NCBI GenBank assembly: GCA_945866285.1
Contig: CAMBHC010000176.1
Span: 1 to 6,178 of the forward strand
DNA: 6,178 bases
Origin: Candidatus Sulfopaludibacter sp. SbA3
GTDB taxonomy: Bacteria; Acidobacteriota; Vicinamibacteria; Vicinamibacterales; UBA2999
Reading direction: 5' to 3'
This document shows, piece by piece, positions 1 through 4,940 of the stretch; the stretch's first letter is position 1, and every line of letters begins with the position of its first letter. The translations under genes were made by a program, and so were the position numbers. The notes below the pieces were generated by a model that did not search any database, was not told where the DNA came from, and was given only the letters and a program-made list of their open reading frames with translations.

Positions 1-2
1 AG

Positions 3-2036
3 TCATTGTTCGATCGTCTTGTCGGGTGCGCCGAGGGTGTACTTCGTCACCCAGTCGTAGATCCGCTGCATGCGGTCCTTCTGATGATAGTACTCGGTAA
101 AGCCGTGTCCTTCACGCGGGTAAAACACCAGTTCGGTGGCCTTGCCGCGGTCTTTCAGCCCACGGTACAGCTCCTGCGCCTGCCCGACCGGCACGCGCTC
201 GTCCTGGGCGCCATGCAGGATCAAGGTGGGCGTCGTCACCTTGTCGATGTGTGACATCGCCGATCGATCCAGGTACAGCGGCAGGGTCTTCGCGTTGGGG
301 ATACCGCCGAAGTAGCTGATGAGCACGCTCGGAATGTCGTTGGTGCCGTACATGCTCCACATGTTCGTGAGGCCGGCACCGACCATGGCCGCCTTGAAGC
401 GGGTGGTCTGCGTGATCACCCAGGCCGTCATGTAGCCGCCGTAGCTCCAGCCGATGTGCGCCAGCTTGTCGGGGTCGGCAATGCCACGCGCCACCAGCGC
501 ATCAACGCCGGTCATGATGTCCTTGAAGTCACCGCCGCCCCAGTCGTTGACGTTGTGCTGCAGGAACTTCTCGCCGTAGTTCGTGCTGCCCCGGGGATTG
601 GGATAGAACACCGCCCAGCCCTTGTTGGCCCACACCTGGCCGCCCTCGAGGCCGCCCAGGCGGAAGCCGTTGACGTACGCGCCCGCAGGACCGCCATGAG
701 CCACCACCAGCGTCGGGTACTTGCGGTTGGCCTGGAAACCCACTGGCTTCAACAGGACGCCTTCGACTTCCATGCCGTCAGCGCCCTTCCAGGTCACGAC
801 TTCCGTGTCTCCCTGCGCCATCTCCGCCAGTTGCGGGTTGGTGGTCGTCAGCTTGCGGAAGGTCTGGAATGCGGGGTCGGTCACGTAGACCTCGGACGCC
901 GAGTCAGGCGCATCCATGGTCAGCGCAATCGTGCGGCCGTCCTTGCTGATCGAGGCGCCCTGCATGGTCCGCTTCGAACTCAACTGCGTGTAGCGGCCCG
1001 AGGTGAGGTCGTACGCGAACGCTTCGCTGTAGGCGCGCTTGCCCGCCACGAACATCACGCGATTGCCCTCGGCCGTCCACACGGGGTTGCCGGCATCGGT
1101 GTCGAACGCGGGCGACGACACGTCCTTGACCGACCGCGCGGCCACGTCATACAGCATCAGCTTCGACTGCATGGTCACGCCCGGTGCGGTGCCATCGGGC
1201 AGCGGCGGACCGGTGTAGGGCTCCGATGTCCACGCGATCGACTGGCCGTCGGGCGACCACCGGGGCGAGGTGTCGCTGCCGAAGTTGGTGCTGAGCTTCT
1301 CGATCTGCTTTGTGTCGATGTTCGCCAGGTAGATGTCGCGGCGGTTGTCGCGCAGCATCGGTGTGGCGCCGGCGCCGAACACGAACCGTTTGCCGTCTGG
1401 CGCCCATGAGGGCGCTCCGGCAACGGTGTAATTGGTGCCCTCGCTGATCCGCGTGGCGGTTTTGGTGGTCACATCAATGACCCACGCGTGGGCGTAGCGG
1501 AAGTCGCCTTCGAACACGCGCTCGTCGTCGCGCTTCTTGAGGTTGGCTTCCTCCGCCGCGCTGCGCGCGTCGGTGGTGACATAGGCAATGCGCGTGTTGT
1601 CGGGCGACCACGAATAGCTCGAAACGTTCTCCTTGCTATCGGTCAGCCTGGCTGCCTCGCCGCCATCGGCACGCATCACGTAGACCTGCGCCTTGACATC
1701 TTCGCCGGCGCCGCGCGCCGAGACAAAGCTGATGAACTTGCCGTCGGGGGACCACTGCGGCTGGGAGTCGCCCTTCTCGCCTGAGGTGATCTGGCGGGCC
1801 GGGGTGGATCCGTTGGTGGCCACGCTCCAGATGTGCGTCCGGGCCTCCATGCGCTCTTTCTCGGCGACCCACTGGCGCACCGTGTAGAGCACCTGGCTGC
1901 CGTCCGGCGAGAGCGTCGCGCCACCCACCGCCTTGATCGCCAGCACATCGTCAAAGGTGACCGCCCGCTTGCTCTGGGCCAAGGGGCTCGAAATCGACAC
2001 CAATACCAAAGCCGCAGCTACCAGGGTCTTGCGCAT
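3..2036 (-). CDS. Secreted S9-family serine peptidase (prolyl oligopeptidase / acylaminoacyl-peptidase type)
   Basis: A 677-residue exported peptidase that should cleave short peptides, probably dipeptidyl- or acylaminoacyl-type. Residues 1-21 look like a signal peptide: MRK, then a hydrophobic stretch, ending near PLAQS. Residues about 25-410 form a seven-bladed beta-propeller with repeated blade motifs (SPDG 43, WSPDG 95, WSPDN 143, WAPDG 211, WSPDG 260, degenerate TAEG 321, SKDG 364). Residues about 420-665 are the alpha/beta hydrolase domain. It has an HGGP oxyanion region at 447, nucleophile Ser531 in GWSYGGY, Asp612 in HGAQDER and His644 in REGHGF, so the catalytic triad is complete. 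I chose the ATG at 2034-2036 because GGAGG lies 7 bases upstream and the signal peptide begins there; the frame stays open further upstream but runs antisense through fabZ. The length is normal for secreted S9 enzymes. Exact substrate specificity cannot be read from the sequence. The stop TGA is only two bases from the window edge. Confidence 0.95.
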   Translation of the reverse strand: MRKTLVAAALVLVSISSPLAQSKRAVTFDDVLAIKAVGGATLSPDGSQVLYTVRQWVAEKERMEARTHIWSVATNGSTPARQITSGEKGDSQPQWSPDGKFISFVSARGAGEDVKAQVYVMRADGGEAARLTDSKENVSSYSWSPDNTRIAYVTTDARSAAEEANLKKRDDERVFEGDFRYAHAWVIDVTTKTATRISEGTNYTVAGAPSWAPDGKRFVFGAGATPMLRDNRRDIYLANIDTKQIEKLSTNFGSDTSPRWSPDGQSIAWTSEPYTGPPLPDGTAPGVTMQSKLMLYDVAARSVKDVSSPAFDTDAGNPVWTAEGNRVMFVAGKRAYSEAFAYDLTSGRYTQLSSKRTMQGASISKDGRTIALTMDAPDSASEVYVTDPAFQTFRKLTTTNPQLAEMAQGDTEVVTWKGADGMEVEGVLLKPVGFQANRKYPTLVVAHGGPAGAYVNGFRLGGLEGGQVWANKGWAVFYPNPRGSTNYGEKFLQHNVNDWGGGDFKDIMTGVDALVARGIADPDKLAHIGWSYGGYMTAWVITQTTRFKAAMVGAGLTNMWSMYGTNDIPSVLISYFGGIPNAKTLPLYLDRSAMSHIDKVTTPTLILHGAQDERVPVGQAQELYRGLKDRGKATELVFYPREGHGFTEYYHQKDRMQRIYDWVTKYTLGAPDKTIEQ

Positions 2037-2065
2037 GACAGGGCCTCCAAGGGTCGAAGTATAAT
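2035..2065 (+). promoter_or_regulatory. Putative sigma-70-type promoter of fabZ
   Basis: ATGACA (2035-2040, five of six matches to TTGACA) and a perfect TATAAT (2060-2065) are separated by 19 bases, slightly longer than the optimum. The fabZ ATG begins 10 bases after the -10 box, so transcription would start within a few bases of the start codon. No Shine-Dalgarno sequence is present in that space, so the transcript would be leaderless or nearly so. The -35 overlaps the first codon of the divergent peptidase gene. This is inferred from matching and has no experimental support. Confidence 0.55.
2044..2063 (-). promoter_or_regulatory. RBS and possible -10 of the S9 peptidase gene
   Basis: Read on the minus strand, GGAGG (2044-2048) stands 7 bases before the ATG and is a strong Shine-Dalgarno site that settles the start. 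A TATACT hexamer (2058-2063) could be the -10 box, giving a leader of about 15 bases. I see no convincing -35 at the right distance. The -10 overlaps the -10 of the opposing fabZ promoter, so the two genes may compete for polymerase. Confidence 0.55.
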
Positions 2066-2087
2066 TGCGATCTCCATGGAGATAGCA
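2066..2087. repeat. Imperfect palindrome centred on the fabZ start codon (possible operator)
   Basis: A perfect 14-base palindrome, ATCTCCATGGAGAT, lies at 2070-2083. After one mismatched pair it continues with TGC on the left and GCA on the right, so 20 of 22 positions are symmetric. It sits immediately downstream of the fabZ -10 box, where a repressor dimer would block transcription. As RNA it could only fold with a constrained loop. Part of it is coding sequence, so the symmetry may be chance. Confidence 0.35.
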
Positions 2088-2522
2088 CTTCCGCTGGACA
2101 TCACGGCAATCGAGCGGATTCTGCCCCACCGCTCGCCGTTCCTGCTCGTCGATCGCATCACCGAGTTCGAGCCGGATCAGCGAATCGTGGGCATCAAGAA
2201 CGTGTCGATGAACGAGCCGTACTTGAGCCACACCGGACCCGACGGCCGGCCGACACTGCCGCCGACGATTCTGACCGAGGCGGTCGCCCAAGTGGGCGCC
2301 ATCCTGATTCTGGCCAAGCCCGAGAACAAGGGCATGCTGATTTTCTTCCGTGGCATGGAGCGCGTGCGCTTCCGCGCCCCGGTGCACGTCGGCGACCAGG
2401 TGATCATCGAGGCTCGCGTCAAGCGCCTGAAGAGCCGCATGGGCGTGCTCGAGGGCCGCGCGCGCGTCGGCAAGAAGGTGGTCATCCACGGCACGATGAC
2501 ATTTGCCTTGGGATCGGAGTAG
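2076..2522 (+). CDS. fabZ: FabZ-family 3-hydroxyacyl-ACP dehydratase (hotdog fold)
   Basis: A 148-residue protein of normal FabZ length. FabZ dehydrates (3R)-hydroxyacyl-ACP to trans-2-enoyl-ACP in type II fatty-acid synthesis in the cytoplasm. Recognisable parts are LPHRSPFLLVDRI (16-28), KNVSMNEPY (41-49), the putative catalytic His52, the putative catalytic Glu68 in TEAVAQ, the strand MLIFFRGMERVRFRAPV (87-103) and VGDQ (105-108). The active-site loop is unusual. FabZ normally has GHFPGRPVMPG, whereas here it is SHTGPDGRPTLPP, which puts two extra residues between His and GRP and replaces the MPG turn with LPP. This may be a divergent FabZ clade or a related dehydratase with another acyl carrier. 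The ATG at 2076 was chosen because the FabZ match begins there and a promoter lies just upstream; an open frame further upstream overlaps the peptidase gene. The stop TAG is part of a GTAG-headed hairpin repeat. It is followed by the nuclease gene after 26 bases and is not in the common lpxD-fabZ-lpxA context. Confidence 0.9.
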   Translation: MEIALPLDITAIERILPHRSPFLLVDRITEFEPDQRIVGIKNVSMNEPYLSHTGPDGRPTLPPTILTEAVAQVGAILILAKPENKGMLIFFRGMERVRFRAPVHVGDQVIIEARVKRLKSRMGVLEGRARVGKKVVIHGTMTFALGSE

Positions 2523-2542
2523 CCTCCGGCTTTGAGCCGGAG
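2519..2542 (+). repeat. REP-like GTAG hairpin element, copy A (between fabZ and yhaM)
   Basis: GTAG (2519-2522) is followed by C and a perfect stem: CTCCGGC (2524-2530), loop TTTGA, GCCGGAG (2536-2542). An eighth T-A pair is possible. The TAG is the fabZ stop and the last four bases of the 3' arm (GGAG) are the ribosome site of the next gene. It matches the copy inside the MFS gene (5562-5584) closely, except that the two inner stem pairs differ in a compensating way. The homology appears to run on into the bases before the next start codon. There is no T-run, so it is not a classical terminator. Confidence 0.75.
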
Positions 2543-2548
2543 CTCGCC
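2539..2548 (+). promoter_or_regulatory. RBS of yhaM within hairpin stem
   Basis: GGAG (2539-2542) followed by six bases precedes the ATG at 2549 and fixes the start. Because GGAG is the 3' arm of the copy A stem, it is sequestered if the hairpin forms. A ribosome ending at the fabZ stop (2520-2522) would cover the 5' arm and free the site, so translational coupling to fabZ is plausible. That mechanism is inference. Confidence 0.5.
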
Positions 2549-3508
2549 ATGAACAATCTTCCCCGCATCGCCAAGCTGACAACCGAAGACTCGGGCTGGG
2601 GCTTCTTCCTTTGCACCTACAGGGAACTCCGCGCGGGCCGCAGCGGCAGCGAGTTCATGATCCTGAACCTGCAGGATGCCTCAGGCCAGACCACCGGCAA
2701 GATTCTCTCGAACGTCGATCGCCTCAAGGCCGAGTTCGAGGCCGGCGAGTTCGTGCGCGTCGAGGGACGCGGCAGCCTCTACAACGGCCAGGTCCAACTG
2801 ATTCTCTCGACGATCCGCCGCGTCAACCCTGATCAGGATCGCCTGCAGGGGTTTCGCGAGGACGAGTGCATCCTGAGCGCGCCGCGGCCGGTCGACGAGA
2901 TGTGGGAAGAGCTGCAGGGCCGGCTCAGGGCGATGAAGAACGACCACCTGCGCGTGCTGCTCAACCGTGTCACGACCGACCACGCCGACCAGTTGAAGAC
3001 CTGGCCGGCAGCGCAGACCATTCATCACGCCTATCGCGGCGGCTTCCTCGAGCACGTCACCAAGATGGCCGAAGTCGGCGCGCTGCTCTCGCAGTCTTAC
3101 GGCGCCAACAGCGACCTGGTGCTTGCCGGCGTCGTGCTGCATGACATCGGCAAGCTGCAGGAACTGGCCTACGAAGGCGGCACTGGCAGCTATACCCGCG
3201 ACGGCAACATGGTGGGCCACATCGTCCTCGGCCTGATGCTGGTGCGCGAGGCGATCAACGGCATCTCGGGCTTTCCCGTGGAGCTGCGCGCTCAGGTCGA
3301 ACACCTCGTCGCCTCGCACCACGGCACGCGCGAATACGGGTCACCGGTCGAGCCGAAGTCGATCGAAGCGTTCATCCTCGCATCCGTGGACGAACTGGAC
3401 GCCAAGATCAACCAGGTGCGCCGCGCCATCACCGAAGACCCCTCGTCGGACGAGTTCACCGCCTGGCATAAACGGCTTGGGCGGGTGCTATACAAGGGCA
3501 ACTCGTAG
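2549..3508 (+). CDS. yhaM: YhaM-type 3'-5' exoribonuclease (OB-fold plus HD domain)
   Basis: A 319-residue cytoplasmic protein, close to the usual YhaM length of about 314. YhaM proteins degrade RNA from the 3' end and can act on single-stranded DNA. Residues about 1-95 form the nucleic-acid-binding OB-fold (FMILNLQDASGQTTGKI, 36-52; strands through QVQLILSTIRRV). Residues about 150-290 are the metal-binding HD phosphohydrolase domain: His169 in GGFLEHV, His198-Asp199 in LHDIGK, His224 in VGHIVLG, His257-His258 in SHHGTREYGSP and Asp281 in VDELDAK. All expected metal ligands are present. The order OB-fold then HD, plus the SHHG..EYGSP..P motif, separates it from HD-GYP or RelA-type proteins. 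It follows fabZ in the same direction after 26 bases, so the two are probably co-transcribed. The stop TAG is the start of the next hairpin repeat. The family is best studied in Firmicutes, so activity here is by homology. Confidence 0.9.
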   Translation: MNNLPRIAKLTTEDSGWGFFLCTYRELRAGRSGSEFMILNLQDASGQTTGKILSNVDRLKAEFEAGEFVRVEGRGSLYNGQVQLILSTIRRVNPDQDRLQGFREDECILSAPRPVDEMWEELQGRLRAMKNDHLRVLLNRVTTDHADQLKTWPAAQTIHHAYRGGFLEHVTKMAEVGALLSQSYGANSDLVLAGVVLHDIGKLQELAYEGGTGSYTRDGNMVGHIVLGLMLVREAINGISGFPVELRAQVEHLVASHHGTREYGSPVEPKSIEAFILASVDELDAKINQVRRAITEDPSSDEFTAWHKRLGRVLYKGNS

Positions 3509-3560
3509 AGGCGGGACTTCAGACCCGCCGGCACGGCCGGGACTGAAGTCCCGGCCCTAC
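3505..3560. repeat. REPIN-like pair of inverted GTAG hairpins (copies C and D)
   Basis: Two hairpins face each other with GTAG at both outer ends. Copy C (plus) is GTAG 3505-3508, stem GGCGGG (3510-3515) with CCCGCC (3524-3529), and inner bases ACTTCAGA. Copy D (minus) is the complement of CTAC 3557-3560, with a perfect nine-pair stem GGCCGGGAC (3535-3543) / GTCCCGGCC (3548-3556) and loop TGAA. Read from its own GTAG, each copy contains GGGACTTCAG, so they are the same element inverted. TAG of C is the yhaM stop and TAG of D is the eamA stop, so the pair fills the whole gap between convergent genes. The layout resembles REPIN/BIME units of other bacteria. No transposase or RAYT gene is in the window. 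Confidence 0.8.
3510..3556. terminator. Possible bidirectional transcription stop formed by the two hairpins
   Basis: The strong stems at 3510-3529 and 3535-3556 are the only structures between the convergent yhaM and eamA stop codons, which are 48 bases apart, so they are the natural place to separate the transcripts. Neither is followed by a run of T on either strand, so intrinsic termination would be atypical. They may instead protect the 3' ends of both mRNAs. Confidence 0.35.
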
Positions 3561-4426
3561 TTCCGCCCCACAATCCACGTCCCAGCGAGCACAAGGAGTG
3601 CCGCGAGCACAATGCGTGGAGAGAGCGGCTCCCCAAGGAGCACTGTCCCCAACGCCACGGCGATGACCGGGTTGATGTACGCATAGAGCGATACCAGCGA
3701 CAGGCGCAGGTGTTGAATGGCGTAGATATACGCGGAGTACGCGACCAACGAGCCCGCGATGGAGAGATATGCCATTGCGGCCAGCGTGCGAGGCGTGAAC
3801 GTCAGGTGGGCCCAGTCGCCATGCACGGTCGCGGCCGACAGCAACATCACGCCACTGAAAATCATCTGCAGTGCCGCCGACGGAAACGGGTGGTCGCCCA
3901 GTTCGTGGCGCTTCGCGTACGACGTGCCGATCACCCAGCCGACACACGCCAGTTGAATGGCAATCACGCCACCGACAAACGCGCGTCCGCCCGCGCCCCC
4001 TTGCGACATCTCGGGCCAGACGAGAATGACGATGCCCGAGAAGCCGATGGTGAGGCCGATTAATGCACGAGGCGTGAAGCGATCGCCGTTGGGCAACAGC
4101 CGCTCGAGCAGCGCCGACCAGAACGGTGTGGTTGCAATCAACACGGCGGTCAGGCCACTGGCCACATACTGCTGCGCGAACACCACGAAGCCGTTGCCAA
4201 CGATGTTCATCAGGAAACCAAGGAGGATGAGCGGTCCCCACAGCCGCAGCGGCGGCAGGCGGCGCCCCTTGGCGAGCAGCAGTCCTGACAGCAGCACGCC
4301 GGCCGTCATCCAGCGCAGGCCGGCCAGCAACAACACCGGCACGGTTTCCAACGCGACGTGAATCGCGAAGTACGTCGTTCCCCAGACGATGCAGACGGTG
4401 ATGAAGGCGAGGTGAGCGAGGCTCAC
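3557..4426 (-). CDS. EamA-family (drug/metabolite transporter superfamily) exporter
   Basis: A 289-residue inner-membrane protein with about ten hydrophobic segments, at roughly 5-24, 30-50, 64-84, 88-108, 119-137, 149-168, 182-202, 213-233, 241-262 and 270-287. This is the ten-helix, two-repeat EamA architecture. Typical marks are WGTTYFAI (15-22), LRWMTAG (37-43), ATTPFWSALLE (98-108), the YAYINPVIAV stretch (248-257) and LGEPLSP (264-270). EamA proteins often export amino acids or other metabolites. Coupling to an Lrp regulator suggests an amino-acid substrate, which is inference. I chose the GTG at 4424-4426: it overlaps the lrp stop as GTGA, begins just before helix 1, and has a weak GGCGG six bases upstream. 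An ATG at 4522 in the same frame would add 32 charged residues that lie inside lrp and look non-transmembrane. The stop TAG is provided by the GTAG of hairpin copy D. Confidence 0.88.
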   Translation of the reverse strand: MSLAHLAFITVCIVWGTTYFAIHVALETVPVLLLAGLRWMTAGVLLSGLLLAKGRRLPPLRLWGPLILLGFLMNIVGNGFVVFAQQYVASGLTAVLIATTPFWSALLERLLPNGDRFTPRALIGLTIGFSGIVILVWPEMSQGGAGGRAFVGGVIAIQLACVGWVIGTSYAKRHELGDHPFPSAALQMIFSGVMLLSAATVHGDWAHLTFTPRTLAAMAYLSIAGSLVAYSAYIYAIQHLRLSLVSLYAYINPVIAVALGTVLLGEPLSPRIVLAALLVLAGTWIVGRK

Positions 4427-4902
4427 GCCTGACCGCCGAGCGTCTTCTCTTTCGGGATCTGGATCCGCGGATCTTCCTTCACCGTCTCGAGCACGATCGT
4501 GGTCCGGGTGGACGTGACGCACTGCGCCGACGCAATTTGCTGGCGCAGAATCTGGCCCAGGTGCTCGGCATCGCGGGCACGCACCTTAAGTAGGTAACAA
4601 TCGTCACCGGCCACGTGATGCACCTCGAGGACCTCCGGAATCTTGCTGAGCTCGATCGCCGACGACATGTCCGGCCCGTGCTCCGAGGTGCGCACGGACA
4701 CAAACGCCAGCAGCCCGCGGTCCACGACATGGGGGTCGATCAGCGCGACGTAATCCTTGATAATGCCCTTCGCCTCGAGCTTTCTCAGGCGCTCCGTCAC
4801 CGCCGAAGGGGCCAGACCGACCGCCTTGGCCAACTCGGCCTGAGACGTCCTGGCGTTGTACTGAAGAATATCCAGTATTGAGCCATCTATTTCGTCGATC
4901 AT
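4423..4902 (-). CDS. Lrp/AsnC-family transcriptional regulator
   Basis: A 159-residue regulator of normal Lrp length. The N-terminal winged helix-turn-helix includes IDEIDGSILDILQ (2-14), SQAELAKAVGLAPSAVTERL (20-39) and the wing KLEAKGIIKDYVALID (41-56). The C-terminal RAM ligand-binding and oligomerisation domain covers about 64-140, with HHVAGDDCYLLKV (95-107) at the usual ligand-loop position. The tail 141-159 is charged. Proteins of this family sense amino acids and control nearby transport or metabolic genes, usually including their own. It is the first gene of a two-gene unit with the EamA exporter (4-base overlap) and is divergent from an MFS transporter across 38 bases, so all three are likely targets. 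No Shine-Dalgarno is seen before the ATG at 4900-4902, but the frame match starts there and a promoter-like sequence ends close by, which fits a leaderless start. Confidence 0.93.
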   Translation of the reverse strand: MIDEIDGSILDILQYNARTSQAELAKAVGLAPSAVTERLRKLEAKGIIKDYVALIDPHVVDRGLLAFVSVRTSEHGPDMSSAIELSKIPEVLEVHHVAGDDCYLLKVRARDAEHLGQILRQQIASAQCVTSTRTTIVLETVKEDPRIQIPKEKTLGGQA

Positions 4903-4928
4903 TCTGAAATATTAGCTATTTACTGGAT
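4870..4928. repeat. Inverted octamer pair flanking the lrp promoter (candidate operator half-sites)
   Basis: ATCCAGTA (4870-4877, inside the first codons of lrp) and TACTGGAT (4921-4928, in the intergenic region) are exact reverse complements, about 51 bases centre to centre, near five helical turns. The spacing would suit a multimeric Lrp-type protein wrapping the lrp promoter. Chance pairing of eight bases within such a short interval is unlikely but possible. Confidence 0.3.
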
Positions 4929-4940
4929 TGTATTCAAGTT
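4903..4940. promoter_or_regulatory. AT-rich divergent control region between lrp and the MFS gene
   Basis: Only 10 of these 38 bases are G or C, in contrast to the GC-rich genes on both sides. It contains AAATA (4907-4911) and TATTT (4917-4921) as an inverted pair with TAGCTA (4913-4918) between, a small dyad that overlaps the presumed lrp -10. AT-rich dyads of this kind are typical of Lrp sites, but no exact consensus is evident. On the plus strand, TGTATT (4929-4934) is a weak -10 for the MFS gene, with no clear -35. Neither start codon has a Shine-Dalgarno sequence. Confidence 0.6.
4909..4937 (-). promoter_or_regulatory. Putative lrp-eamA promoter
   Basis: On the minus strand, TTGAAT (4932-4937, four of six matches) and TAATAT (4909-4914, four of six) are 17 bases apart. 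The lrp ATG begins 7 bases after the -10, so the transcript would begin at or next to the start codon. The hexamers are moderate matches and AT-richness raises the chance of coincidence. Confidence 0.4.

Noticed and set aside
456..1409. Long plus-strand open frame opposite the S9 peptidase
   Set aside because: Antisense shadow of a high-GC gene; the translation is rich in His and Arg with no recognisable domain, and the peptidase on the other strand is unmistakable.
2523..2548. Classical rho-independent terminator after fabZ
   Set aside because: The stem is strong but has no following T-run, and it carries the ribosome site of the next gene.
2037..2582. N-terminal extension of the S9 peptidase frame by 182 residues
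   Set aside because: It runs antisense through all of fabZ, has no membrane or domain character, and a signal peptide with a strong ribosome site marks the true start at 2036.
2681..3322. 213-residue minus-strand frame opposite yhaM
   Set aside because: Antisense shadow; the opposite strand encodes a complete OB-fold/HD protein with all metal ligands.
3519..4241. 240-residue minus-strand frame overlapping eamA
   Set aside because: Out-of-frame shadow, Arg- and Trp-rich with no family resemblance; the EamA frame has clear transmembrane periodicity.
4427..4522. Upstream ATG start for the EamA exporter
   Set aside because: It would add 32 highly charged residues encoded inside lrp; the GTG overlapping the lrp stop fits the family start.
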